64,000 nucleotides of DNA from Arsenophonus sp. aPb (GCF_029873475.1 NZ_CP123499.1:1488001-1552000), one strand, 5' to 3'. Numbered from the stretch's first letter, positions 1 to 9,627 are shown. The notes: generated by a model from the letters alone, not told the origin. Numbers and translations are program-made.

Positions 1-306
1 TGCCAAAAATGGTTTTCTGAGTCTAATTTACTTATTTGTGGCTAAGCTTTATCTGCAAATAAACGCTTTGATAAATATAAAATAGCCTTACTAAAAAATG
101 CGTTGTTATTAGCAAGACTCGCCTATATAGAAATACAGGTTCATTAGCCAAATTAATGTAATGAAATATTTATAAAACGTTTGCCACTCTATGGCCACTT
201 GGCAGGTAAAACGAGTGACAAGACGCTTATTAAAAAGTGAGGACTTAATAGGGTTAGTTATTCAACGTCAAAAATTTTATCATCGTTTGTTTAAATATTT
301 TTCTTA
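1..306. other. Window start, no gene supported
   Basis: This stretch lies downstream of punC. E. coli has cfa next in this direction, but no cfa-like coding sequence is visible. A 57-codon plus-strand ORF (191-364) overlaps the end of punC and has no recognisable product. The only signal noted is a PurR-box-like palindrome at 171-186. Confidence 0.5.
171..186. promoter_or_regulatory. Possible PurR operator
   Basis: On the minus strand this reads TGGCAAACGTTTTATA. It shares the central GCAAACGTTT core with the 16-bp purine repressor operator (consensus ACGCAAACGTTTTCGT) but misses several outer positions. purR itself is about 2.4 kb away. If functional, the site would most likely control a minus-strand gene beyond the left edge. 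A chance match in AT-rich DNA is possible. Confidence 0.25.
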
Positions 307-1515
307 CTATTCGATGGTTTCCGTTGCGATTTTGTCTGAGTTTTTACTTTTTTGCAGCCAGTAACCTATTAGCAGTGGAATAATGGTAGAAATCATAACC
401 GTGCTAGTTGCTAGCAGAGGATTAGCAATTAAACTAGATACGGCCAGACTTGCCGCAAAACATAAACCTAGCTGGAGAGTATTTTGTAACGCGGCAGCTT
501 TACCACTGACTTTAGGAAAAACACTTAATGCATTTGATACTACAATAGGATAGCAAGCACCATTCATCGCAGCCATACAACAGAAAGGCAGTAACAGAGT
601 AAATAAAGTAGGTTGTGAAAAAATAGCAAGAGCAAAGATAATCAATACACTTAGTGCATAACCGATAAGAATAATTGGCAGTAAGATTTGGTTTTTTATT
701 TTGGCTATTAAATAACGTCCACCATAGCCACCGAACATAAAAGCGATGGTTTGAGGTACGTAACTGATGCCAATATCCTGCGGATTATATCCCATTTCAG
801 TTAAAATAAATGGTGAGCCTGTCAGCCAGGCAAAAAATCCGGCACTACAAGCGGCATAAATTAATACATTACCACTAAAAACGGCAGAACGTAGGAAGGT
901 GATAAAAGAGGTAGTGGATTTTATTTCCTGTGTTTTTTCTAAACGTTTTTTTTCCTGTAATAAAAGGGTGGCCAGAAAAAGCAATATTCCGATGATAGCT
1001 AAACTAAAAAATATCATTTGCCAGCTATTACTAGCCAGGATCCAGGCACCTAATAGGGGTGCTAATGCGGGCGAAAGTGCAACTAAAGGCATGATGGTAG
1101 CAAATACCCGTTTAGCATATAGGCCACTAAAACGATCGATTACCAAAGCTTGCCAAATGACCGCTGTTGAACATACTCCAATACCTTGAATAAATCGCAA
1201 AATAAGTAATTGTGTACCAGTAGTGATGCAGAGTGTTGCTAGACAGCTAAAAATAAATAGCGCCAACCCAATTAATAAAACGGGTTTTCTACCAATACGA
1301 TCGGAAAGCGGCCCCCAACTAAGTTGAGCGAAGGCAAAACCACATAAAAATAGACTAAGACTTGCACTAATAGTATTTGCTGAGGTGTTGAGTTGCTGTT
1401 GCATTATACTAAAAGCTGGTAAGTACATATCAATGGCCAAAAAACCGAGCATACTTAAGCCAGCAAGATAAAGCATAAAGCCAAAATTATGTTTATTGGG
1501 GTTATTTTTATTCAT
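307..1515 (-). CDS. punC: Bcr/CflA-type MFS transporter, PunC-like
   Basis: This is a 402-residue inner-membrane transporter with about 12 hydrophobic segments. The family-wide loop motif DRIGRKP is at residues 72-78, with RFIQGIG following at 107-113, typical of Bcr/CflA drug-resistance-type carriers. It is divergent from a LysR gene, which is next to purR. The same arrangement (punC-punR-purR, formerly ydhC-ydhB-purR) occurs in E. coli, where PunC takes up purine nucleosides under PunR control. The function is therefore assigned by synteny as well as family. The residues do not reveal the substrate, and a multidrug exporter remains the alternative. Confidence 0.8.
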   Translation of the reverse strand: MNKNNPNKHNFGFMLYLAGLSMLGFLAIDMYLPAFSIMQQQLNTSANTISASLSLFLCGFAFAQLSWGPLSDRIGRKPVLLIGLALFIFSCLATLCITTGTQLLILRFIQGIGVCSTAVIWQALVIDRFSGLYAKRVFATIMPLVALSPALAPLLGAWILASNSWQMIFFSLAIIGILLFLATLLLQEKKRLEKTQEIKSTTSFITFLRSAVFSGNVLIYAACSAGFFAWLTGSPFILTEMGYNPQDIGISYVPQTIAFMFGGYGGRYLIAKIKNQILLPIILIGYALSVLIIFALAIFSQPTLFTLLLPFCCMAAMNGACYPIVVSNALSVFPKVSGKAAALQNTLQLGLCFAASLAVSSLIANPLLATSTVMISTIIPLLIGYWLQKSKNSDKIATETIE

Positions 1516-1635
1516 GTTGGTATCAATAAATTAAATAATATCAAATATCGCTTTCTATTGTATAAGAGATGAATTTTTGTTGTGAAGCGTTATTATTTGC
1601 ATATTGTTATCAAATATTTTGACAGGTAAGAGGCT
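1516..1635. promoter_or_regulatory. Divergent promoter region punC/punR
   Basis: This 120-bp AT-rich spacer separates the divergent transporter and LysR genes. By analogy with LysR-type regulators, the PunR operator and both promoters should lie here. No exact operator can be assigned by eye. Confidence 0.5.
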
Positions 1636-2541
1636 ATGTGGTCAGAGTATTCCCTTGAAGTGATTGATGCCGTTGAAAGAACGGGTAGTTTTAGTGCCGC
1701 AGCCGCAGAGTTACATAGAGTCCCCTCTGCGGTAAGTTATACCGTAAAACAATTGGAAGAGTGGCTAGCTGTTCCTTTGTTTGAACGGCGTTATCGTGAT
1801 GTTGTACTTACTGATGCTGGTAAATTTTTCGTTAAAAATGCGCGCAATATTATTAAGACAATGCGTGAAACACGCCATCAATGTCAACAGATTGCCAATG
1901 GTTGGCATGGACAATTTAGTATTGCTATTGATAGGGTTGTTAAGCCCGAAAGAATATTGCAATTAATATTAGATTTTTATCGCCACTTTTCTGATATTGA
2001 ACTTTTTATTCAGCAGGAAGTTTATAATGGGGTATGGGAGGCGTTGGTCGATGGGCGAGTAGATATTGCTATTGGTGCCACTCGCGCGTCCCCGATTGGT
2101 GATAGATATAGTTTTCGTGATATGGGCTTTATGCCCTGGTCATGTGTTGTCAGCATAAATCATCCTTTAGCACAAATAAACGGTCTAATTAGCGATCAAC
2201 AATTACGTCAGTATCCAAGTTTATGTTTAGAAGATACCTCTCGCTACTTGCCAAAGCGAGAAACTTGGGCATTAGATAATCAAAAACGGCTTATTGTGCC
2301 AGACTGGGAATGTGGTTTAGCTTGCTTAAAAAATGGGTTATGTTTAGGATTTGCGCCTAAACATCGGGTAGAACAACTTTGCCGCAAAAATGAATTAAAA
2401 ACCCTGCAGATTAAGCAACCCTTACCTGATAGTCCCTGTTGTGTTATATGGAATGAAGAAAAACGTTCTTCGACCTTGAGTTGGTTACTGGATTATTTAG
2501 GTAATAGCGAAACGCTCAATGCCGAGTGGCTGGCTCATTGA
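1636..2541 (+). CDS. punR: LysR-family regulator PunR
   Basis: This 301-residue LysR-type regulator has an N-terminal winged helix-turn-helix (about residues 3-60, with the typical GSFSAAAAELHRVPSAVSYT segment). An effector-binding domain follows from about residue 90. The ATG at 1636 has an AAGAGG ribosome site just upstream. It is divergent from the MFS gene and ends 19 bp from the convergent purR, as in E. coli. There PunR activates punC in response to purine nucleosides. The family is certain and the exact role rests on synteny. Confidence 0.82.
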   Translation: MWSEYSLEVIDAVERTGSFSAAAAELHRVPSAVSYTVKQLEEWLAVPLFERRYRDVVLTDAGKFFVKNARNIIKTMRETRHQCQQIANGWHGQFSIAIDRVVKPERILQLILDFYRHFSDIELFIQQEVYNGVWEALVDGRVDIAIGATRASPIGDRYSFRDMGFMPWSCVVSINHPLAQINGLISDQQLRQYPSLCLEDTSRYLPKRETWALDNQKRLIVPDWECGLACLKNGLCLGFAPKHRVEQLCRKNELKTLQIKQPLPDSPCCVIWNEEKRSSTLSWLLDYLGNSETLNAEWLAH

Positions 2542-2560
2542 TGAAGTTTAAATCTATCGA

Positions 2561-3586
2561 TTATCTGCGGTAGTCAATAAACGGACCATCGACAACCGAA
2601 CGGCGTTCAATAAGCTCAGGATGTATTTCAATAGTTTGCGCATTTTTGCGTTTATTAATAATACGATCCAGCAGCATAGTAAAAGCCATTTGACCTAAAC
2701 GCTCTTTAGGTTGATGAATGGTGGTTAGTGCTGGCGTAAAAAAACGTGCATTGCGAACATTGTCATAGCCAATAATAGAGATATCTTGTGGGACCCGAAT
2801 GCCTAATTCATTCGCTGCACAGATAGCCCCCATCGCCATAATATCACCGCCACAAAAAATAGCGGTCGGTCTTTGTTGATGATTTAAAATTTGTTTCATC
2901 GCGTCGTAGCCGGAAGTTGGCTCGAAATCACCCTCAACAATCCATTTATCCAGTGGCTGGATGTTAGCTTCCTTCATGGCATTGAGAAAACCTTGCCGCC
3001 GGCCACTGCCAGTATTGCGTTTTAATGGCCCAGAGATAATACCTAAATCACGATGCCCGCGTTCAATCAGATAACGCCCGGCAAGATAGCCGCCATAAAC
3101 CGCATTATCAATGATGACATCGGTAAAATCACCATGAGCTTGCCCCCAATCCATTACAACCATTGGAATATTACGGTATTCCTCTAACATTCGGAGTAGT
3201 TGTTTTGGATATTCTGAGCACATTACCAGTAAACCATCAACCCGTTTTTGCGCTAACATTTGTAAATAGGCTTGTTGTTTGTTTAGATTGTTATGTGAAT
3301 TGCACAGGATTAATGTATATCCTTGACTATAACAGTTGTTTTCTACTGACTCGATGACCTCTGCAAAATAAGGAGCTTCATTAGATGTAGCCAGTAACCC
3401 AATGGATTTAGTATGGTTAACTTTCAAACTACGAGCAACGGCACTAGGAGAATAATTAAGAGTTTTAATGGCTGCCCAAACAATCGTTTTTGTCTCTTTG
3501 GCAACAAAACGGGTGTTATTAATTACATGAGATACGGTGGTAGTTGAAACACCCGCCAACTTTGCCACATCCTTAATTGTTGCCAT
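2561..3586 (-). CDS. purR: Purine repressor PurR (LacI family)
   Basis: The protein is 341 residues, the same length as E. coli PurR, and very similar throughout. The N-terminus (MATIKDVAKLAGVSTTTVSH) is the LacI-type helix-turn-helix. The hinge segment SPSAVARSLKVNHTKSIGLL follows, and the C-terminus keeps ERRSVVDGPFIDYRR. PurR binds hypoxanthine or guanine as corepressor and represses purine synthesis genes. It converges on punR with a 19-bp gap. The start is fixed by homology and has a purine-rich sequence upstream. Confidence 0.95.
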   Translation of the reverse strand: MATIKDVAKLAGVSTTTVSHVINNTRFVAKETKTIVWAAIKTLNYSPSAVARSLKVNHTKSIGLLATSNEAPYFAEVIESVENNCYSQGYTLILCNSHNNLNKQQAYLQMLAQKRVDGLLVMCSEYPKQLLRMLEEYRNIPMVVMDWGQAHGDFTDVIIDNAVYGGYLAGRYLIERGHRDLGIISGPLKRNTGSGRRQGFLNAMKEANIQPLDKWIVEGDFEPTSGYDAMKQILNHQQRPTAIFCGGDIMAMGAICAANELGIRVPQDISIIGYDNVRNARFFTPALTTIHQPKERLGQMAFTMLLDRIINKRKNAQTIEIHPELIERRSVVDGPFIDYRR

Positions 3587-3851
3587 GTTAAAAAGACTCC
3601 TGAACCATTGCCAATTCCATTGCTATTATTTAAAAACGACTATCATTAAACTATAAAAATAAGCAACTGATAATTAAGTTATCAGCAAACTGTTCATTTT
3701 GTCTGATTTGTTATAAAAACAAAAGTGTTAATCAATATTTCCTTGATGATATAATAAAAAATAGTTTTTATTGTTGTATGATGTTATGAAATTAAATGAT
3801 TTTTCATTAGCTAATTTATGGATAAAGCTGTGAGAATAGTGAGGTGAAGTT

Positions 3852-3935
3852 ATGGATACCGATTTTAAGTATGGTTTATGTACTGCGATTGTTGCATTAT
3901 TAATGATCGTATCATTTGTTTCTTTTATTTTCTGA
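3852..3935 (+). CDS. ynhF: YnhF-like small membrane protein
   Basis: This 27-residue ORF has an ATG at 3852 preceded by GAGGTGA. The product begins MDTDFKYGLCTAIVALLMIV and continues as a single hydrophobic helix. E. coli ynhF encodes a 29-residue stress-associated single-pass membrane protein that starts with a very similar M-TD-K pattern, and it lies beside purR. Here the ORF is about 265 bp upstream of purR on the opposite strand. Position, length and N-terminal pattern agree, so it is probably genuine. Its function is unknown even in E. coli. Confidence 0.72.
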   Translation: MDTDFKYGLCTAIVALLMIVSFVSFIF

Positions 3936-4050
3936 CCATTATGTTGGCTTTAACCGTCTACTTTATCCCTACAACGATAATGATTTTTGGCTTAACCAGC
4001 ATACTATAATCAGCAGGCTGCGTTATTGGCAGCCTATAGCTAGTAGATGA

Positions 4051-5781
4051 TTACATTCTTCCTACCGTTTCAATTCCTAATGTGTCTAGACCAATTTTTA
4101 AGGTTTTTTGCGTCAGTAACGCCAATTTTAATCGGCTTTCTTTTGATGCGTCATTTTCTGCATTCAAAATTGGGCAATTTTCATAAAAACTAGAAAATAA
4201 ACCAGCCAGATCATATAAATAAGAACACATAATATGTGGTAAACCTTCGCGAGCAACAGTTAGTATTGTCTCTTCAAATTGTAATAAACGTATTGCAAGA
4301 ACTTGCTCATATTCATTGGCCAACATCACCGGTGCGGTTAATGTTGCGGGATTAATATTAGCTCGTTTAAAAATCGAGGCCACTCGGGTATAGGCATATT
4401 GCATATAAGGCGCGGTATTACCCTCAAAAGCTAACATATTGTCCCAGTCAAAAATATAATCAGTCGTACGATTTTTCGATAGATCGGCATATTTTACTGC
4501 ACCAATACCAACCGCTTGGATAATCGATTGTAATTCCTTTTCTGGCATAGCTGAATTTTTTTGACGGATAAGATGATCAGCACGCTCAATCGCTTCATCA
4601 AGTAAATCGGCGAGCCGGATTGTTCCGCCGGCGCGAGTTTTAAACGGTTTACCATCCTTACCTAGCATCATACCAAACATGTGATGCTCTAATGACATTG
4701 TATCAGGAATATAGCCGGCTTTACGTACAATAGCCCAAGCTTGCATGAGATGTTGGTGTTGTCGTGAATCGGTATAATACAACACACGATCGGCGTGAAG
4801 CATTTCATGACGATATTTTGCGCAGGCAATATCTGTTGTCGTATAGAGATAGCCACCATCTTTTTTCTGGATGATCACCCCCATGGCATCGCCATCTTTA
4901 TTCTTAAATTCATCCAGATAGACAACCATAGCACCATCACTTTCAACGGCTAAGCCTTTAGCCGTTAAATCAGCGACAATATCAGGCAGCATATTATTAT
5001 ATAAGCTTTCACCCATCACATCGTCTTCAGTCAGCGTGACATTTAAACGCTGATAGGTTTGTTGATTTTGCACCATGGTAATATCAACTAATTTGCGCCA
5101 CATTTTACGACAATATTCATCACCAGATTGCAGTTTAACCACGTAATTACGTGCCAACTCAGCAAAATTTTCATCTTCATCATAATGTTTTTTAGCTTCA
5201 CGATAGAAAGTTTCCAGATCAGCTAAGGCCATATCGGTAGCATTTTCTTGCTGAACTTTTTCCAGGTACGCAATTAGCATACCAAACTGGGTGCCCCAAT
5301 CGCCGATATGGTTAGCACGGATTACTTTATGACCTAAAAACTCTAATGTACGAGCGACAGCATCGCCAATGATGGTAGAACGTAAATGGCCAACATGCAT
5401 CTGTTTTGCGACATTGGGAGCCGAATAGTCAATAATAATGGTTTGTGGCGTAATGGTACTAATAGCCAATTTTTCATGTTGTAAGGTAAGTTCAATCTGT
5501 TTGGCTATCCATTGCTTATCAAGAAAAATATTAATAAAACCCGGTCCCGCTATTTCAACTTTACTGGCAATATTTTCCAGCTTCAATAACGGTAGCATTT
5601 TTTCCGCTAACTGACGCGGAGGCATACCGATTTTTTTAGCAGCTGACATCACACCATTAGCTTGGTAATCACCAAATTGGGCTTTTGTTGAAGGGCGGAT
5701 ATGTGCATCACTACCTTTAGGAGCGCCTGCGGCGATTAATGCATTACTAATTTTTTCTGAAAGAAGAGCCTGAATATTCAC
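4051..5781 (-). CDS. argS: Arginyl-tRNA synthetase
   Basis: This 576-residue class I synthetase (E. coli 577) charges tRNA-Arg in the cytoplasm. The N-terminal tRNA-recognition domain occupies about residues 1-110. The HIGH-type signature HVGH is at 129-132 within APNVAKQMHVGHLRST. The usual ending, TLGIETVGRM, is present. No lesion is visible. E. coli has yecM between argS and cutC, but here that space is non-coding. Confidence 0.97.
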   Translation of the reverse strand: MNIQALLSEKISNALIAAGAPKGSDAHIRPSTKAQFGDYQANGVMSAAKKIGMPPRQLAEKMLPLLKLENIASKVEIAGPGFINIFLDKQWIAKQIELTLQHEKLAISTITPQTIIIDYSAPNVAKQMHVGHLRSTIIGDAVARTLEFLGHKVIRANHIGDWGTQFGMLIAYLEKVQQENATDMALADLETFYREAKKHYDEDENFAELARNYVVKLQSGDEYCRKMWRKLVDITMVQNQQTYQRLNVTLTEDDVMGESLYNNMLPDIVADLTAKGLAVESDGAMVVYLDEFKNKDGDAMGVIIQKKDGGYLYTTTDIACAKYRHEMLHADRVLYYTDSRQHQHLMQAWAIVRKAGYIPDTMSLEHHMFGMMLGKDGKPFKTRAGGTIRLADLLDEAIERADHLIRQKNSAMPEKELQSIIQAVGIGAVKYADLSKNRTTDYIFDWDNMLAFEGNTAPYMQYAYTRVASIFKRANINPATLTAPVMLANEYEQVLAIRLLQFEETILTVAREGLPHIMCSYLYDLAGLFSSFYENCPILNAENDASKESRLKLALLTQKTLKIGLDTLGIETVGRM

Positions 5782-6303
5782 CTGATTACCTTAATGATGA
5801 AGATAGCTGTCGTTTTCGACTTAGTAAGATACAGCTATGAGGGTCGAGATAAAAAATAGCTGGCTTTATACCATAATTAGCTATTCACATGCTACTAATC
5901 AACAATTTGATCGATAAATCTATTGTAAAATAATATCAGATAGGATCGCTTTTTATCATCTTGCTAAATGCCATTAGAGGATTTTTGCTTTATCTAACTT
6001 TAAAAAAAGGATTGATTGTAAAATTGCAATTTTGATTAGAAATATTAATTTAAAAAATAGGCTATGTTAAGTTTCTTATTTAGCAGATTAAAATTTATCT
6101 TCATGAAAAGTTAAAAGTATATTTAAAATTTGTTATTAAAAGTTAATTACCTTTTATAATAAAATATTATCCTTTTTGATTAAAATTAATTACTTGTCGT
6201 AATTACAGTTTGAAAAATGGGTATTTTATTTGCAGAATAGTATGCTTATTAATTGATAACTAAAAAATAGAAATAACAATAATTAATCAGAGGTGGCAGT
6301 ATT
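5782..6303. other. AT-rich spacer between argS and cutC
   Basis: About 520 bp separates the divergent argS and cutC genes. yecM occupies this position in E. coli, but no ORF or recognisable remnant is seen. The half near cutC is extremely AT-rich and presumably holds both promoters. No RNA gene or repeat was recognised. Confidence 0.5.
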
Positions 6304-7062
6304 ATGATAACCCTTGAAATTTGCTGCTATGGGGCTGAATGTGCCCTAATTGCGCAAGAATTTGGCGCAGATCGTATTGAACTTTGTTCCAGTCCAGCTG
6401 AAGGCGGATTAACACCGAGTTATGGTTGTTTAAAACAGACTATGGATACAGTAAATATCCCCGTTCATCCAATTGTACGCCCTAGAGGAGGGGATTTTTG
6501 TTACAGTGATAGCGAGTTTGAAGCTATTAAACATGATATTAGCCTTATCAGACAGTTAGGTTTTCCCGGTGTCGTATATGGCATATTAAATCGAGAAGGA
6601 CATATTGATATACCCCGCATGCGTATTTTAAAAGCATTATCTGGTGATATGGCCGTTACCTTTCATCGTGCTTTTGATATGTGCATTAGCCCAAAACAAG
6701 CTTATGAACAGCTGACAGAACTTGGTGTTGCACGTATATTAACCTCAGGTCAGCAGCAGAATGCGGAATTAGGTTTACCGTTATTGAAAGAATTAAATGT
6801 ATTAGCTGGCAAAACCCCAAATGGTCCGATTATCATGGCAGGTGCTGGGGTAAAATTGTCAAATTTACAGAAATTTATTGATGCAGGTTTATCTGAAGTA
6901 CATACCTCTGCTGGAAAAGTGATGCCGTCGAGCATGAATTACCGCAAAGCAGGGGTTACTATGAGTGCCAATATGGAGATGGATGAATTTACCCATTATT
7001 GTGTCGATAGGGATGTGGTGGAAGCAATGAAAAATTTATTAACGATTACCAATTATGACTGA
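6304..7062 (+). CDS. cutC: CutC family protein
   Basis: This 252-residue TIM-barrel protein of the CutC family starts MITLEICCYGAECALIAQEF and contains the family segments ADRIELCSSPAEGGLTPS and HPIVRPRGGDFCYSD. It was originally linked to copper tolerance in E. coli, but the true biochemical role is unsettled. An AGAGGTG ribosome site precedes the ATG. It converges on cmoB and shares a hairpin terminator with it, as expected from the E. coli order. Confidence 0.93.
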   Translation: MITLEICCYGAECALIAQEFGADRIELCSSPAEGGLTPSYGCLKQTMDTVNIPVHPIVRPRGGDFCYSDSEFEAIKHDISLIRQLGFPGVVYGILNREGHIDIPRMRILKALSGDMAVTFHRAFDMCISPKQAYEQLTELGVARILTSGQQQNAELGLPLLKELNVLAGKTPNGPIIMAGAGVKLSNLQKFIDAGLSEVHTSAGKVMPSSMNYRKAGVTMSANMEMDEFTHYCVDRDVVEAMKNLLTITNYD

Positions 7063-7080
7063 TAAGTAAGCTTATTTATT

Positions 7081-7099
7081 GACGGTATTTAATACCGTC
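7081..7099. terminator. Shared terminator of cutC and cmoB
   Basis: The perfect inverted repeat GACGGTATT/AATACCGTC lies in the 41-bp gap between the convergent genes. A T-rich tract follows on the plus strand just inside cmoB. It can serve cutC and may also act on the opposite strand. Confidence 0.7.
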
Positions 7100-7103
7100 A
7101 TGT

Positions 7104-8075
7104 TTACCTTTTTTTGGCAACTAAAGTAGCGCGTAAAGGAGCCGGATAACCTTCAACTGTCAAATGAATGTTATTTGGGGCAAGAAAATTTGCTAATGAT
7201 TCAGTTTCCATCCAGGCAGTTTTGCGCTGTTCTTGTAGGGTTGTTACTGTTTGATCAACAATATACACATCACAAAAGCCACATTTTTCTAACCAGATTT
7301 TAAGCATTTTTGCTGATGGAATAAAATAGACATTACGCATTTGAGCATAACGATCATTAGGTATTAAGCATTGGTTTTCATCACCGCCAATAACTAAACT
7401 TTCAAGTACTAGCTCACCACCAGAAACTAATTGATTTTTTAGTTGATAGAGATGATCTAACGGTGAACGCCGATGATAAAGCACCCCCATTGAGAATACA
7501 GTATCAAAGGCAGCGAGTGTCGGTAGTTGCTCAATGCCTAGGGGCAATAGATAAGCTTGTTGATTATTGCCAATTAATTTACGTACTGCTGCAAACTGAC
7601 ATAAAAATAGTTGGGTAGGATCAATACCGATAACCATTTTTGCGCCTTCACCAACCATTCTCCACATGTGATAGCCATTACCACAGCCGACATCAAGTAC
7701 CAATTTATCTGTTAATGGTGAAAGATAAGGTAGGATACGTTGCCATTTCCAGTCCGATCGCCATTCGCAATCAATGTCAATATCGTAAAGGGAAAACGGG
7801 CCTTTACGCCAGGGCATCAGGCTTTTTAACAGTTGGGTGATGCGTTGCTTCTCTTTAGGACAAAGTGGGTACTCATTTTTGGCCATAACTGCAGTTTTTA
7901 GATCTAAGTCAGTGGGCGTTATATTGGGCAGATTTTGCACTATTTTTTGCCAACTATTGAATTGACCATGTTGAGTAGTTTTTTTCCATTGCTCAATTTG
8001 GCATGGCAGTGTTTCTAGCCAGTGACTTAGCGGCCCGATTGCGATTTGTTGATAAAAATGACCAAAATCTATCAT
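7104..8075 (-). CDS. cmoB: tRNA U34 carboxymethyltransferase CmoB
   Basis: CmoB uses carboxy-S-adenosyl-methionine to convert 5-hydroxyuridine 34 of certain tRNAs to 5-oxyacetyluridine. The 323 residues match the E. coli length. The SAM-binding segment VLDVGCGNGYHMWRM and the family segment MPWRKGPFSLYDIDID are clear. The ATG at 8075 overlaps the cmoA stop by one base (TGATG), which indicates coupled translation. A TTG one codon upstream is less likely. The cmoA-cmoB order supplies cofactor synthesis and its use in one transcript. Confidence 0.95.
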   Translation of the reverse strand: MIDFGHFYQQIAIGPLSHWLETLPCQIEQWKKTTQHGQFNSWQKIVQNLPNITPTDLDLKTAVMAKNEYPLCPKEKQRITQLLKSLMPWRKGPFSLYDIDIDCEWRSDWKWQRILPYLSPLTDKLVLDVGCGNGYHMWRMVGEGAKMVIGIDPTQLFLCQFAAVRKLIGNNQQAYLLPLGIEQLPTLAAFDTVFSMGVLYHRRSPLDHLYQLKNQLVSGGELVLESLVIGGDENQCLIPNDRYAQMRNVYFIPSAKMLKIWLEKCGFCDVYIVDQTVTTLQEQRKTAWMETESLANFLAPNNIHLTVEGYPAPLRATLVAKKR

Positions 8076-8830
8076 CAATCTTGACCCTTGATAGCGAGTA
8101 ATGAACCAAAATTAAAACATTGAAACCATAAATCACAATGATTAAACCCTGCAGTGCGTAGACGTGCTTTATGGTTGTCAATCGAGTCAGGTAACATGGT
8201 ATTTTCTAGCATATTTCGTTTTTGACTTATCTCTAGTTCACTATAACCGTTGGCGCGCTTAAAATCATAATGCATATTAAACAGTAAAGACTCAATTTTC
8301 TTATCGCTAAAATTAAATTTTTCAGATAGCACTAGGACACCACCAGGATTCAGTCCTTGGTAGATACGGTTAATTAATTGCTGTCGAACAGTTGGGGCAA
8401 TAAATTGTAAGGTAAAATTTAATACCACCATTGAGGCATTTTGGATATCAGTATCGAGAATATCGCCCTCAATAATTTCAACCGGCGTAGTCGCTTTATA
8501 AGCATAAACATATCGCTGGCAACGTTCGATCATCGCGGCTGAATTATCAATAGCAATTATTTTACAATTTTCAGCTTTGATATTACGGCGAATCGATAAT
8601 GTGGCTGCACCTAATGAACAACCGAGATCATAAATAGTGCTATTGGCTGTGACAAAACGGGTCGCGAGCATGCCAATCATAGTAATAATATTTGAATAGC
8701 CAGGAACTGAGCGCTTAATCATATCAGGAAAGACTTCGGCAACGTTATCATCAAATTGCCAGTCACCTAAGTTAGCGATAGGAGTAGCAAACAAGGTGTC
8801 TTTCTGTTTATTTAAAATATGGCTGGGCAT
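8075..8830 (-). CDS. cmoA: Carboxy-S-adenosyl-L-methionine synthase CmoA
   Basis: CmoA makes carboxy-SAM from SAM and prephenate for CmoB. This 251-residue methyltransferase-fold protein carries the motif IYDLGCSLGAATLSI and the N-terminal segment KDTLFATPIANLGDWQFDDN typical of CmoA. It is directly upstream of and overlapping cmoB, as in E. coli. No lesions are seen. Confidence 0.95.
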   Translation of the reverse strand: MPSHILNKQKDTLFATPIANLGDWQFDDNVAEVFPDMIKRSVPGYSNIITMIGMLATRFVTANSTIYDLGCSLGAATLSIRRNIKAENCKIIAIDNSAAMIERCQRYVYAYKATTPVEIIEGDILDTDIQNASMVVLNFTLQFIAPTVRQQLINRIYQGLNPGGVLVLSEKFNFSDKKIESLLFNMHYDFKRANGYSELEISQKRNMLENTMLPDSIDNHKARLRTAGFNHCDLWFQCFNFGSLLAIKGQD

Positions 8831-8902
8831 AACTTATGGATCAATTAAATAGCAAACGGTAATTTATTCTAACAGATTTTAAGTTAGTACATACATTAAA
8901 TC

Positions 8903-8943
8903 TCATTAACATGGCAAAGGATTAAGTATGCCCATGTTAATGA
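8903..8943. terminator. Hairpin downstream of yecN
   Basis: The perfect 12-bp inverted repeat TCATTAACATGG/CCATGTTAATGA has a 17-base loop and lies just after the yecN stop, upstream of cmoA. The T tract is weak. It probably separates yecN from cmoAB transcription. Confidence 0.5.
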
Positions 8944-8956
8944 AATAAGCATGATA

Positions 8957-9355
8957 TTAAAGATCAAACGAGAAAATTTGGATCCAAGGCAAATAATAAA
9001 TGTTAACCAGGATCATTAAAATCATAGAACTAAAGGTGGTTATTCGACCAAAATAGCGCCAAGTGCGTTCTCTATGTTTTAGACCAAAGTAATGGAGAAT
9101 TCTGGCAATAATAAAAATTAATCCACAAATATGAATAGCCCAAACAGGTGCGCCATTCATTTCCATCATTAATAATAACAGCATAGAGATAGGAATATAC
9201 TCAATTGCATTACCCTGAACGCGTATTGCTATTTGTAATTCACAAAAACCACCATCACCGTAAGTCACTTGATATTGAGTTCTGAGTTTAATGACTTCCA
9301 AAGATAACTTAAGCAATATTAAAGCGCTAAATACAATGTACAGAGAACTAACCAT
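8957..9355 (-). CDS. yecN: MAPEG family inner-membrane protein YecN
   Basis: This 132-residue protein has four predicted membrane segments and the family pattern RTQYQVTYGDGGFCELQIAI plus MMEMNGAPVWAIHICG. It corresponds to E. coli YecN (131 residues), which belongs to the eicosanoid/glutathione-metabolism MAPEG superfamily. The bacterial function is not established. An ATG at 9355 (MVSSLYIVF) is chosen because it aligns with YecN and has GGGGA upstream; the longer frame to 9424 lacks this support. Synteny between cmoA and aspS is conserved. Confidence 0.88.
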   Translation of the reverse strand: MVSSLYIVFSALILLKLSLEVIKLRTQYQVTYGDGGFCELQIAIRVQGNAIEYIPISMLLLLMMEMNGAPVWAIHICGLIFIIARILHYFGLKHRERTWRYFGRITTFSSMILMILVNIYYLPWIQIFSFDL

Positions 9356-9527
9356 TTTTTTCCCCAATTTTATTAAGCAAAACAGCGAAATAATGATACA
9401 TCTCAAAGCTTCAACTGTTACCATAAATATAGTATTTAAATCAATAAAAAGCTTTGCGATTGCGAAAACGGTAAAAGTTATTTATCCAATATGACAAGGC
9501 ATACTTATTTCCCAATGGAATTTTCTG

Positions 9528-9533
9528 TATAAT
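9528..9533 (+). promoter_or_regulatory. Candidate -10 box of aspS
   Basis: A consensus TATAAT lies 95 bp upstream of the aspS ATG in the divergent yecN/aspS region. The sequence 17 bp upstream is a poor -35 match, so the assignment is tentative. Confidence 0.4.
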
Positions 9534-9627
9534 AGCGATATTTTTTATTGCGTTTAAAATAAATAGCACTAAAACGACTAGTGCAAGCGACTCTGCAAGT
9601 TGAGTATGATGAGTAAAAGGATATCGT

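Noticed and set aside
191..364. 57-codon ORF at the window start, possibly a cfa remnant
   Set aside because: No similarity to Cfa could be recognised, it lacks a ribosome site, and it overlaps the punC 3' end.
899..1189. 96-codon plus-strand ORF inside punC
   Set aside because: It is antisense to a conserved membrane transporter; composition and lack of a start signal mark it as a shadow.
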